Positions 8,973 to 17,484 of a DNA stretch of 64,000 bases are shown piece by piece. Each line of letters opens with the position of its first letter. Positions within the stretch are counted from its first letter, which is position 1. A model generated the notes under the pieces. It had not been told where the DNA came from. It made no database searches and was given only the letters and a program-made list of their open reading frames with translations. The translations under genes were made by a program, and so were the position numbers. The stretch comes from Maribacter sedimenticola (lineage in GTDB: Bacteria; Bacteroidota; Bacteroidia; Flavobacteriales; Flavobacteriaceae): assembly GCF_900188415.1 (NCBI RefSeq), contig NZ_FZNV01000004.1, forward strand, positions 1-64,000, read 5' to 3'.

Positions 8973-9898
8973 TTTTTTACAATTTTATTAATCTGTTTCT
9001 TTAATAAATTTATTTCGTTTTGTTGCTTAATCGTATAAAGAGTCAGCTCCTCTATTTTCTCTAAGAGTAACCGATTCATTTCTCCTAATTCTAAACCATT
9101 TTCTTCAATTTCTTTTGCCGATGGTATATTGATTAAATGACCTTTTTGGTCTATATGATTTTGAACCTCTTTTAGAGTTGGTAAGGTGTAGTATTCAGCA
9201 AAAACGTAATCGGGCCAATTGGCAGTTTCCACTTTTATTTCTTTTGCCCTTATTTCTCCGTTTACAGCTAGATCATAATCTCCTGGTGATGTAGTACCAA
9301 CACCAACTTTCCCGAAATAACTTGCAATATTGTTATTTTCTGACCACACCGATGATTCTGAAGATGGGGTTTCACCACCGTTCACAACTTTTGAGATACT
9401 TAAATTTTTATATGTATTACTACCTGGGGTATTTTCCGTATAATTGGAGTAAAGCCAAATATCTATAGAGCTTATACCACTAGGAACTGTAATGGTTTGA
9501 TTGTGTATATTGGAATTAGTAAAACTTTCATAAATTAATGCTTCATTGGCAGCATTATCCATATTATATTCTACCCTTGGTTGTCCATTACTTTGTGCAA
9601 CTTCAATACTCGTATTCAGCTCGTCCCCGGCCTGTAAGGAATTTTCTGCTAAATTGATAGAAATTCGTATCCTTGACCAAGGTTGATTATTATCATTATT
9701 GGTAACCGTTAAACCACATTCACCATTATCGTTTATTCCAATTATGGAATCTGCTCCTGCAACCAATTCTGGTGAGCTTATTATAATCGCGTTGGGTCCT
9801 GTAGCTTGGTTTTCAAGTGTATTAGGACATTGAGAAAAAGAATTTTGTATACTAATTAGTGTCACTATGAGAACTGTGCTGTTTATATAATTTTTCAT
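8969..9898 (-). CDS. Secreted protein with tail-type C-terminal module (paralogue 2)
   Basis: A 309-residue protein and the first gene of the leftward operon. The signal peptide covers residues 1-22 (NSFSQ). Residues about 25-175 are a beta-rich domain that does not resemble that of the next gene. From about residue 192 it carries the same module (GKVGVGTTSPG, LAVNGEIRAKEIKVET, WPDYVF, ELGEMNRLLLEKIEELTLY), ending in a Lys/Asn/Gln-rich coiled coil. The pair looks like a duplication in which the N-terminal domain was exchanged. The short trimeric-looking coil suggests an oligomeric surface fibre or adhesin; this is inference. Confidence 0.8.
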   Translation of the reverse strand: MKNYINSTVLIVTLISIQNSFSQCPNTLENQATGPNAIIISSPELVAGADSIIGINDNGECGLTVTNNDNNQPWSRIRISINLAENSLQAGDELNTSIEVAQSNGQPRVEYNMDNAANEALIYESFTNSNIHNQTITVPSGISSIDIWLYSNYTENTPGSNTYKNLSISKVVNGGETPSSESSVWSENNNIASYFGKVGVGTTSPGDYDLAVNGEIRAKEIKVETANWPDYVFAEYYTLPTLKEVQNHIDQKGHLINIPSAKEIEENGLELGEMNRLLLEKIEELTLYTIKQQNEINLLKKQINKIVKK

Positions 9899-10365
9899 AA
9901 ACTAGATTTGTCTAAAATTTTTAATGATTTCATTTATAGTTCTGATCACTTTGAATCGAATTAAAATATTAGGTTTTTAAAACCAACACTATAATCTCAG
10001 TATTGTACAACTCTTAATATTTTCTTAATCAAATCAAAAAAAAATTCAAATTGACATCAACAGCTTTTCGATGACCGACCATAATAAATGTGGATATTAC
10101 ACAGTTATCCGATAAACGGATTAATACAGACGATGAAGTGCATAAAATAGGATTGAAGAAATATTACTATACCAAAAATTAGATGATGGTTTTACCGTTA
10201 TTTTATAAGAATATTCTTACAAATATGTATTTTATACTGTTTTTTAATACAATTGATGTTTATTATTTAATAGAAACAGCACAAAAAAGAAGATTCCATA
10301 AAAAAAATTCAATTTTAAAAAACATTTAGACAATTCTGCCGTTATCAAGAAATAATCAACACTAA
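9899..10365. other. Divergent intergenic region between RHS operon and pilus-type operon
   Basis: A 467-bp AT-rich stretch with no credible gene in any frame. It must hold the promoters of both divergent operons. I found no clear TAnnTTTG box in the right place on either strand. The only clear structure is the 14-bp palindrome annotated separately. Confidence 0.6.
10206..10219. promoter_or_regulatory. 14-bp perfect palindrome, candidate operator
   Basis: TAAGAATATTCTTA is identical to its reverse complement. It lies 147 bp before the response regulator gene and about 310 bp upstream of the leftward operon, a place where one regulator could control both. Binding by the adjacent response regulator is inference. 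Confidence 0.35.
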
Positions 10366-11031
10366 ATGTTTGAATCAACCAAACTCTTAATTGTAGATGA
10401 TCACCCAATGGTCATTAAAGGATATCAATTAACACTACAACAAATTCAAGATGATTTCAATTTAGAATTTGATAGTGCCCTAAGCTGTGATGCAGTATTA
10501 AAACTTATGGAGTTTAATAAAGATGATTTTTACCAGCTAATTTTATTGGATATATCATTACCTGCCTCCAAATGCAACGCGGCAAGTGGTGGTGAGGATT
10601 TAGGTATATATCTAAGAAAGAAGTTCCCGGATACTAAAATTATTGTCCAAACAGGATTGAATGATGTTCAATGTATTTCAAATATATTTTACTCTATAAA
10701 ACCTGAAGGATTCTTAATAAAATCTGACATCAATGAAGATGTATTAATAACTGCTGTTTGTACTATACTAAACAATAATACTTATTACAGCAATAAGGTA
10801 TCTAAACTTTTAAGCCCAACTGATTTTGAGGATATTTTTTTAGACGTGTGGAATAGAAAAATTCTTTATCATTTATCATTAGGATATAAAATGAAAGAAT
10901 TACCAAATTATATTCCTTTATCCTTACCCACAATTGAGCGGCGAAAAAAAGAATTAAAAAAATTATTGGGTGTTCCCAATGGAGGTAACGGTCAACTACT
11001 GGAAGTGGCCAGAAATAAAGGTTTTATTTAA
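10366..11031 (+). CDS. Response regulator, LuxR/NarL type
   Basis: A 221-residue protein. The receiver domain (residues 5-130) has the acidic pair D11-D12, the phospho-acceptor D62 in LILLDISLP, and the conserved Lys in GFLIKSD. The C-terminal part (about 150-221) is an HTH of the LuxR/NarL type in a divergent form: helices around ILYHLSLGYKMKELPNYI, then LSLPTIERRKKELKKLLGV as recognition helix. No histidine kinase gene is nearby, so the kinase must be encoded elsewhere. It is 95 bp upstream of the pseudopilin gene on the same strand and divergent from the RHS operon, so it probably controls one or both. Confidence 0.85.
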   Translation: MFESTKLLIVDDHPMVIKGYQLTLQQIQDDFNLEFDSALSCDAVLKLMEFNKDDFYQLILLDISLPASKCNAASGGEDLGIYLRKKFPDTKIIVQTGLNDVQCISNIFYSIKPEGFLIKSDINEDVLITAVCTILNNNTYYSNKVSKLLSPTDFEDIFLDVWNRKILYHLSLGYKMKELPNYIPLSLPTIERRKKELKKLLGVPNGGNGQLLEVARNKGFI

Positions 11032-11126
11032 TTCCAAAACAGTATAAAATACTAAGTTTCATAAGCTTTTGAATGAATTAAAAGGTTTCCCATTACAATT
11101 ATTACCACTGAAAACGTTATAATAAA

Positions 11127-11558
11127 ATGAAATTTAAAAAATATAAGATTTCAACACTCTTAAAAGGAAAAATTCCTGCATTAAACTTACAGGAAACACT
11201 TATAGTTTTAGCTATAATAGGTATTCTCTTATTACTTGCCCTACCTAATTTAATGCCTTTGATTACCAAGGCTAAAAGTATTGAAGCACAAACTCAATTA
11301 AAAGCTATATATAATACCCAAACAACACACCGGTATATGTACAGCAAATATTCCAATGATTTAAATGAACTGGATTTTGTGGCTCCCAAAACGGTTAAAG
11401 AAAATGGCACGGCCAACTATACATATGAAATCATTAGTGCAGACAATACTTCCTTTAAGGCAAAGGCTGTTGCTATTACTGATTTTGATGGAGATGGAGT
11501 TTTTAATGTTTGGGAAATTGATGAACAAGGTAACCCTAAACAAGTAATAAAAGATTGA
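11127..11558 (+). CDS. Type II secretion/type IV pilus-like major pseudopilin (GspG-like)
   Basis: A 143-residue protein with a class III prepilin leader: basic residues 1-15, then IPA before LNLQETLIVLAIIGILLLLA. Cleavage is expected after Ala18, which puts the conserved Glu at +5 (E23). The usual leader ends in Gly and the usual +1 residue is Phe, so this site is non-canonical. One hydrophobic N-terminal helix is followed by a small globular domain. The C-terminus has TDFDGDGVFNVWEID, a loop rich in Asp like the calcium site of GspG. It is the only pilin-like gene at this locus and overlaps the peptidase gene by 4 bp. Confidence 0.85.
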   Translation: MKFKKYKISTLLKGKIPALNLQETLIVLAIIGILLLLALPNLMPLITKAKSIEAQTQLKAIYNTQTTHRYMYSKYSNDLNELDFVAPKTVKENGTANYTYEIISADNTSFKAKAVAITDFDGDGVFNVWEIDEQGNPKQVIKD

Positions 11559-12040
11559 TAACTACTGTCAAAATAGCGCTTTTGGTTATTTTAGCTTTGA
11601 TAGCTTTTCAAGATATCAAGGATAAAAAAGTGAATTGGGTCTTTTTCCCAATATCCGCTATTATGCTGTTTATTCTTTATCAAAGTCATTCCTCTTTACA
11701 GTTTAGTTTCCCCTTTTTATGCATGAACATTATTTTGATAACGAGTATTTTAGGTATCGTATTTGTATATACAAAGTACATAAGAGGCATGAAGTTTTTA
11801 AATGTTAGTTTTGGGCTAGGAGATGTACTTTTTTTCTATGCTTTTGCGTTAGGTTTCCCAACTATCACTTTCTTGGTTTTATTTACTTGCTCAATAATGT
11901 TTTCTCTCGTCATAAGCTTGTTCAATTCAAAAGATTATAACATTACCGGCGTGCCATTGGCAGGCTTGATGAGTCTATTTCTGGCTATAATCCTTTCAAT
12001 TGATCTATTACCTTCTACACCCTCATTATATATTCTCTAA
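11555..12040 (+). CDS. Prepilin peptidase, A24 family, short form
   Basis: A 161-residue integral membrane protein with about five to six hydrophobic segments. It has both aspartyl-protease motifs of the A24 family: D20 in FQDIKDKKV and D90 in FGLGDVLFF. Standard GspO/PilD is about 270 residues and also carries an N-methyltransferase domain with a Cys motif; that half is absent here, so the processed pilin may not be methylated by this enzyme. The start is TTG at 11555, overlapping the pseudopilin stop by 4 bp; no better ATG lies upstream. The end overlaps the next start by 1 bp. It should cleave the leader of the neighbouring pseudopilin. Confidence 0.85.
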   Translation: MITTVKIALLVILALIAFQDIKDKKVNWVFFPISAIMLFILYQSHSSLQFSFPFLCMNIILITSILGIVFVYTKYIRGMKFLNVSFGLGDVLFFYAFALGFPTITFLVLFTCSIMFSLVISLFNSKDYNITGVPLAGLMSLFLAIILSIDLLPSTPSLYIL

Positions 12041-13455
12041 TGCTATCTAAAGAAGACTTTACTATATCCGCCGATATCCTTCAGAAAATTTCTTCTGAAC
12101 AGGCCTTTCATTATAGAATTGTACCTGTACAAAACACGGATAAGGGAATAATTTTCAAAACTGATAGTAATGCATTGCATGAACTATTATCAGAACTAAA
12201 AATTGTTCTTAATACTTCAGTAATCTTAGAGGAATGTCATACGGAAGAATTACAGAAATTATTGACCATAAACTATAGAAAATCAACCAATAAGGAGGTT
12301 AACAAACTAAACTATTCTGATGATTTTTTGGAAAAAATATTGATTGATGCCGAACATATGGGCAGTAGTGATATTCATTTTGAACCCTACGAAAAACGAT
12401 GTAGGGTACGTTTTAGAATTGATGGTAAACTGATAGAGCAATTTGTTATTCCTATTGATAAATATCCTACAATGGTCAATAAGGTTAAGGTAAAAGCCAA
12501 CTTGGATATAGCCGAGAAACGCTTACCACAAGATGGACGTATATCCATTAACACTAATGGCAATGAATTTGATATTAGGGTTTCTAGCTTACCAGTCCTT
12601 AATGGCGAGAAACTTGTTTTGAGAATACTTAGCAAGGATAGCACCATTATTGATTTGAATAAATTAGGATTTTCAGAACGGGAATTAAAAACCTATCGTG
12701 AGGGGTTAAAAAAACCCAGCGGCATAATTTTAATCTCTGGCCCAACGGGTTCAGGTAAAACAACAACCCTGTATGCTACGTTAAAAGAATTAAATAAAGA
12801 AGAGGATAATATCTTAACATTAGAAGACCCCATTGAATATACTTTAGATGGAATTAACCAAGTACAGCTAAAGGAAAATATAGGTTTAGATTTCGTAAAG
12901 ACCTTAAAAACATTTTTAAGACAAGACCCTAATATCATTATGATCGGTGAAATTAGGGATGCAGAAACTGCTAAAGTTGCAATTAAAGCTGCACAGACTG
13001 GTCAATTGGTACTTTCAACGATACATACCAATTCCGCATGGGGAACTATTTCAAGGCTTATAGATATGGGGGTTCCCTCATATTTAATAGCTAGTACCCT
13101 TAACATGAGCTTAGCGCAAAGATTGGTAAGAAAGTTGTGTTCTACCTGCAAAGTTAAATCAGATATAGAACCCATAGTATTTCCTCCTGAATTTATAATT
13201 CCTAATGATTTAAAATTTCACTATACCGCTATCGGCTGTAATGACTGCCATTATACAGGTTATTTAGGGCGAGAAGCAGTTTATGAAATATTACCTATTA
13301 ATCATCTGTTACGCATTCCAATACGGGATAATCATTTAGAGATACATAACATCCTAAAACAATTAAACGTTTTGACACTTAAGGATAATGCAATTAAACT
13401 AATTAGGAATGGAACGACTTCAGTAGAAGAAGCCTATTCATTATTGAAAAGTTAG
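12040..13455 (+). CDS. gspE: Type II secretion/pilus assembly ATPase (GspE/PilB family)
   Basis: A 471-residue ATPase that drives pseudopilus assembly from the cytoplasmic face of the inner membrane. A shortened N1 domain occupies residues 1-85. The ATPase core shows GSSDIHFEP, Walker A GPTGSGKTTT (about residues 233-242), Asp box NILTLEDPIEY, Walker B IIMIGEIRDAETA and His box STIHTN. A four-Cys zinc motif is intact (C367, C370, C400, C403), as in GspE and PilB and unlike the retraction ATPase PilT. Family members are usually 500-570 residues; the N-terminus is the short part. It begins on the last base of the peptidase stop. Confidence 0.93.
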   Translation: MLSKEDFTISADILQKISSEQAFHYRIVPVQNTDKGIIFKTDSNALHELLSELKIVLNTSVILEECHTEELQKLLTINYRKSTNKEVNKLNYSDDFLEKILIDAEHMGSSDIHFEPYEKRCRVRFRIDGKLIEQFVIPIDKYPTMVNKVKVKANLDIAEKRLPQDGRISINTNGNEFDIRVSSLPVLNGEKLVLRILSKDSTIIDLNKLGFSERELKTYREGLKKPSGIILISGPTGSGKTTTLYATLKELNKEEDNILTLEDPIEYTLDGINQVQLKENIGLDFVKTLKTFLRQDPNIIMIGEIRDAETAKVAIKAAQTGQLVLSTIHTNSAWGTISRLIDMGVPSYLIASTLNMSLAQRLVRKLCSTCKVKSDIEPIVFPPEFIIPNDLKFHYTAIGCNDCHYTGYLGREAVYEILPINHLLRIPIRDNHLEIHNILKQLNVLTLKDNAIKLIRNGTTSVEEAYSLLKS

Positions 13456-13486
13456 AAAACTGAGTTATATAAAACATACCCAATTC

Positions 13487-15649
13487 ATGAAAAACCTACT
13501 AACAATACTCATGCTTATAGCCTCAATACAATTGTGTGCCCAAAAGTCTGATCGAATTGAGCGTATTAAAAATCAGCTAGAATTATTGGCAATAGACAAT
13601 TCAGAATTAAATGAAAATTTAAAACTGGAATTTAATGTTAACAATGTTACACTTCCTAATTTCTTATTGGCCATTTCCAAGGTTCATAACCTAAACATGT
13701 CAATTTCACCAGATATACAAAACCTTACCATTGTCAATAATTTCAGTAATGTTACTGTAAGTGACCTTTTGGTGTATCTATGCAAAGAGTACTACTTAGA
13801 TATTGAATTTACAGGTAACATCCTTTCGATAAAAAAATATCTTGAACCTATTGAACCTCCTATAGAAAAGGTTATTCAAGTTGCTTATAACGCCAATGAT
13901 TTGATAAGTTTAGACTTGAAAAAAGACCCCTTAGGTAAGGTATTTAGAAAAATCATGGACCTGTCTGGGAAGAATCTATTATTTTCAAATGGCTTAGAAA
14001 CAAAACCTTTAAATATTTACCTTTCAAACGTTCCATTTGAAATGGCTATGGAAAAATTAGCAGCAACAAATGGCCTTGCATTTAGTAAGACAAAGGACGG
14101 ATTTTACTTATTTGACGCTATTGATGAAATATCTACAAATGCTATAAATTCCAATCAACGCTTGATATTTAATAATTTAGGGTATCAAGTTATAGATACC
14201 TTAAGACAAAAATTAGATGTTGACTTAAAAAACACATCAATTGCAGCTCTTATAAAGGGCCTAAAACAAGACCTTAAATTGAACATTTATACAGCTTCTC
14301 CACTTAGTGAAGCAGGCAATGTTACTTTTAATGCCAAAAATATTACGTTTGATGAACTTTTAGATCATGTTTTTACAGGAAAAGTTTCCCAAGCAAATAC
14401 ACAACTGGTTTCTGGCAATAGTTTATCCAATAGAAATTCCAGACAAACTGAAGTTCAGCCCCAGCAAGACAATTCTAAAAATTTCACATTTAAAAAACAG
14501 GACAATATTTATTTTTTAGGCACCGCCGATCAATTAAGTTTAAGAAAAGTAGAAGTCATTCAATTAATGCACCGCTCAGTTGAATTGTTGGGCAACCCTT
14601 CCCAAGTAAAAGGTTCTCGATCTTCAGGTAGAACAAATGAAGGTAGCGTTAATTATTTTGGAACTAATGGAAATACTAACTATCAACAGAATACCTTAGG
14701 CAATCAACGTAATATCAATACACAATCATCAAGCAATTTTGGACAATATCAAGATGGTGCTGAAGCTATTGTTAGCATTATACCAGATGAAATTAAATCC
14801 GATTTGGATATTAAGGTAGATTACGAACTGAATAGTTTTTTGGTAAGTGGCCCTGCCTCTAATATTAATCGCTTTAAAAAATTTTTAAAAGAAATTGACA
14901 AACCTGTACCAGTTGTACTTATAGAGGTCATGATCATTGAAGTTAAAAAATCCGCATCGGTAGAAACGGGAATAAGTTGGGGAATTGGGGAGGCTCCGGT
15001 AAATACCCAAGGAAAACTATTTCCTTCTACAGATATAACTTTAGGAGCAAACACCGTTAATAAAATTATTGGTGGATTTGATGGTTTTGGGTCTTTCAAC
15101 ATGGGTAAGGTAATACCTGATTTTTTTGCCAATATTAAAGCAATGGAAGCTAATGGTAATTTAAAAATTCGCTCATCGCCAAAATTATCTACGTTAAATG
15201 GACACAGAGCAAATTTGTCAATAGGCGAAACTACTTATTACGTAGTTACCAACCAGAATTTTTTTGGTTCACAAATTCCTACAACATCTGAGGTTCGTAA
15301 TTATTTGCCAATCGATGCAGAATTAGCTATTGGTATAAAACCCTTGGTTTCTGGTGATGGACAAGTAACATTGGATATCAATGTTATACAATCAGATTTT
15401 AATGGTGAACGAATTGAAGACGATGCACCTCCTGGATTGACATCAAGAGAATTTAGCTCAATTATACGCATGCAGAACCAAGATTTGGCAATTTTAGGTG
15501 GATTAGAAGAAAAAGTAAAGAATGATTCTGGTAATGGTGTCCCCCTATTATCCAGAATTCCTGTAATAAAGTGGCTTTTTAGTCAAAGAAAAAGAGAAGA
15601 TGTAAAGCAGAAACTAACTATCCTCATTAAGCCAACAGTAATCTACTAA
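13487..15649 (+). CDS. gspD: Secretin, outer-membrane channel (GspD/PilQ family)
   Basis: A 720-residue protein with a signal peptide (residues 1-18, ending CAQ). Repeated periplasmic N-type domains fill residues about 40-300 (motifs VTLPNFLLAISKVHN and TSIAALIKGLKQDLKL). A low-complexity Asn/Gln/Ser linker lies at about 370-420. The C-terminal secretin domain (about 450-720) includes VPVVLIEVMIIEV, LNGHRANLSIGE, QDLAILGGLEE and the signature VPLLSRIPVIKWLF near the end. It would form the multimeric outer-membrane pore. It is separated from gspE by 31 bp and overlaps the next gene by 1 bp. No pilotin is recognised nearby. Confidence 0.92.
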   Translation: MKNLLTILMLIASIQLCAQKSDRIERIKNQLELLAIDNSELNENLKLEFNVNNVTLPNFLLAISKVHNLNMSISPDIQNLTIVNNFSNVTVSDLLVYLCKEYYLDIEFTGNILSIKKYLEPIEPPIEKVIQVAYNANDLISLDLKKDPLGKVFRKIMDLSGKNLLFSNGLETKPLNIYLSNVPFEMAMEKLAATNGLAFSKTKDGFYLFDAIDEISTNAINSNQRLIFNNLGYQVIDTLRQKLDVDLKNTSIAALIKGLKQDLKLNIYTASPLSEAGNVTFNAKNITFDELLDHVFTGKVSQANTQLVSGNSLSNRNSRQTEVQPQQDNSKNFTFKKQDNIYFLGTADQLSLRKVEVIQLMHRSVELLGNPSQVKGSRSSGRTNEGSVNYFGTNGNTNYQQNTLGNQRNINTQSSSNFGQYQDGAEAIVSIIPDEIKSDLDIKVDYELNSFLVSGPASNINRFKKFLKEIDKPVPVVLIEVMIIEVKKSASVETGISWGIGEAPVNTQGKLFPSTDITLGANTVNKIIGGFDGFGSFNMGKVIPDFFANIKAMEANGNLKIRSSPKLSTLNGHRANLSIGETTYYVVTNQNFFGSQIPTTSEVRNYLPIDAELAIGIKPLVSGDGQVTLDINVIQSDFNGERIEDDAPPGLTSREFSSIIRMQNQDLAILGGLEEKVKNDSGNGVPLLSRIPVIKWLFSQRKREDVKQKLTILIKPTVIY

Positions 15650-16854
15650 TGCTAAATAAAATTAAACAACATATTATTGAAGGCTCAATTTTTGCAGGCT
15701 TGGAAATCAATAGTTCTGAGAAAGGCGAAACGTACAACTTCATTGAAATTAAAAAATATAATTCTGAACTGATAATTTCAAAAAGTTATGTGTTTTTTAA
15801 AATGAAGGATATAAAACTATATCTTAAAAAAACAACCCCTCTTTTTGTTTCTATTAATAATAATTCCGTTTTAACTAAACAAATCTCAAACTCCAGTACC
15901 ACCACGGATACTGCAAAAGTCAATCAAGCTTTTCCGAACTTAGACAGTAATGATTTCTATTGGGAGCTAATACAGAAATCTGAAAACACTGTAATATCCA
16001 TTGTTCGTAAAGAAATTGTTGAATCAATTATTTTAAGTTTAAAGCAATTAGACCTTGTACCATTCCAATTCTCATTAGGAATATCCAGTATAATAAACTT
16101 AGCCCCCTTCATAAAAAATGAATCAGTATTCTTAAACAATTATAAGGTAATATTTGATAACCAAAGAATAATTGAATTTAAAAATATACCGAGCATAGAA
16201 GAAACTCTTTACTCTATAAATGGTTTGGAAATACCCAATTCCCATTTGTTATCGTTTGCTCAAATTTTAGGATTCATTAATCATAAAAGACAACAGATTA
16301 ATTTTAAGGAGAAAAATGACCAATTAAGAAATCATACATTTAACGAAAGAATATTTCAACAAGTCACTAAAAGTACTTTAATATTTTTTGCAGTAATCTT
16401 ATTAATTAATTTCGTTTTTTACCAGCATTACTTTAATAAAATTGCTGAATTAGATTCGACTATTATTGCCCATAGTTCCCAGAAAGAAAATCTAATTACA
16501 TTAGAAAATTCAATTAATAAAATACAAGATAGAGTAGAAACATTATCAATTTCTACTAATTCTAAATGCACCTTTTATTTAGATGTATTAGGGCAATCAA
16601 TTCCTCAAACAATATTATTGAACAATATCAAATTTCAACCCATTTTAAAAAGTGTTCAGAAGAAAAAACCCGTTATTGTTGAAAAAAACATAATTGAAGT
16701 CTCTGGTCTAACAAAAGACGCCAATGGTTTTTCTAAATGGATTGAACAATTAGAATCTTTCCATTGGATTCTATCGGTAGAAACTTTAGATTTTGAATTC
16801 GTAAACTCCAACACTTCTAAATTTTTAATTGAAATAAAAACCAATGATCAATAA
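15649..16854 (+). CDS. Inner-membrane assembly protein, GspL / PilM-PilN-like
   Basis: A 401-residue protein. Residues 1-235 are cytoplasmic and mixed alpha/beta, in the place of the actin-like PilM/GspL cytoplasmic domain, but sequence conservation is too low to show the ATP-binding motifs. One membrane helix lies at about residues 242-262 (LIFFAVILLINFVFY). The rest is a periplasmic domain starting with a coiled coil and ending in a ferredoxin-like fold pattern (IIEVSGLTKDANGFSKWIEQL), as in PilN or GspL. Position between the secretin and the GspM-like gene supports the call more than sequence does. It overlaps the next gene by 11 bp. Confidence 0.7.
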   Translation: MLNKIKQHIIEGSIFAGLEINSSEKGETYNFIEIKKYNSELIISKSYVFFKMKDIKLYLKKTTPLFVSINNNSVLTKQISNSSTTTDTAKVNQAFPNLDSNDFYWELIQKSENTVISIVRKEIVESIILSLKQLDLVPFQFSLGISSIINLAPFIKNESVFLNNYKVIFDNQRIIEFKNIPSIEETLYSINGLEIPNSHLLSFAQILGFINHKRQQINFKEKNDQLRNHTFNERIFQQVTKSTLIFFAVILLINFVFYQHYFNKIAELDSTIIAHSSQKENLITLENSINKIQDRVETLSISTNSKCTFYLDVLGQSIPQTILLNNIKFQPILKSVQKKKPVIVEKNIIEVSGLTKDANGFSKWIEQLESFHWILSVETLDFEFVNSNTSKFLIEIKTNDQ

Positions 16855-17353
16855 AAAAAATAAACTTTTGTTGTTGAGTATTGGAATTCTATTAATAGCA
16901 AGCTATTATTTAGCAATAAAAAATACATTTCAATTAAAAAATGAATATTCTATACTGAAGCGTAAATCAGAACAATTTAAAAATATACCATTAAAACTTG
17001 GTATTCTAAATCAGAAAAAAGTCTTCTATGATTCAATCCTTGATAAAATGGATTTAAATGACACATCCATTCAAAATAATTTAATTAGGACAATTAATCA
17101 AGAAGCAAAGAAATATAGCGTAAAAGTGATGGATTTGAATCCGCCACATCAATTTCAACTGGAAAATACAATTGAATATACATACAGCTTTGATTTGGAC
17201 GGTAATTTTACTGATATTCTCAAAATATTATATGAATTAGAAAAACGAGGAAACTTTGGGGAAATCATACATTTAGAATTTGATAAAAAGAAAAATTATA
17301 AAACTGGAAGTAATCATTTAAATGCAAGTGTATTATTGCAACTCCATAAGTAA
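16844..17353 (+). CDS. GspM/PilO-like inner-membrane protein
   Basis: A 169-residue protein with one N-terminal membrane helix (residues 8-25), a coiled-coil stretch (30-60) and a C-terminal alpha/beta domain (FDLDGNFTDILKILYELEKRG), the layout of PilO and GspM. These partner with PilN/GspL to link the ATPase to the secretin. It is the last gene of the operon; the next features are a possible attachment site and a terminator. No gene for GspF, GspC or minor pseudopilins follows. Confidence 0.7.
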   Translation: MINKKNKLLLLSIGILLIASYYLAIKNTFQLKNEYSILKRKSEQFKNIPLKLGILNQKKVFYDSILDKMDLNDTSIQNNLIRTINQEAKKYSVKVMDLNPPHQFQLENTIEYTYSFDLDGNFTDILKILYELEKRGNFGEIIHLEFDKKKNYKTGSNHLNASVLLQLHK

Positions 17354-17397
17354 ACAATTCATATTTTTTAAGTAACTTCAAATTTATTAACCAAAGT

Positions 17398-17427
17398 GAA
17401 CACAAAACTGAACACGTTTTGGAACAC
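17398..17427 (+). repeat. Three GAACAC direct repeats at 12-bp spacing
   Basis: GAACAC occurs at 17398-17403, 17410-17415 and 17422-17427, exactly 12 bp apart. They lie about 60 bp before the tRNA-like fragment. Such phased repeats resemble the arm-type sites bound by tyrosine integrases beside an attachment core. No integrase gene is present in the window. Confidence 0.45.
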
Positions 17428-17484
17428 AATTTTTAAGTTGAGCGACTTTAAACAGCCTATAAATAGGTGATTTCATAACTTATA

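Noticed and set aside
7851-9898. C-terminal module as an S74 intramolecular chaperone (endosialidase type)
   Set aside because: The VNGEI and coiled-coil parts recall tail fibres, but I could not find the Ser-Lys autocleavage pattern, so I called it only a tail-type module.
7851-9898. T9SS cargo status of the exported proteins
   Set aside because: No type A sorting domain (GxY...VYDxxG...KxxxK) is present at the C-termini, which end in charged coiled coils.
10081-10200. Possible decayed coding fragment in the divergent intergenic region (KKYYYTKN-like frame)
   Set aside because: Several stops in all frames and no similarity to neighbouring genes; too short to call a remnant.
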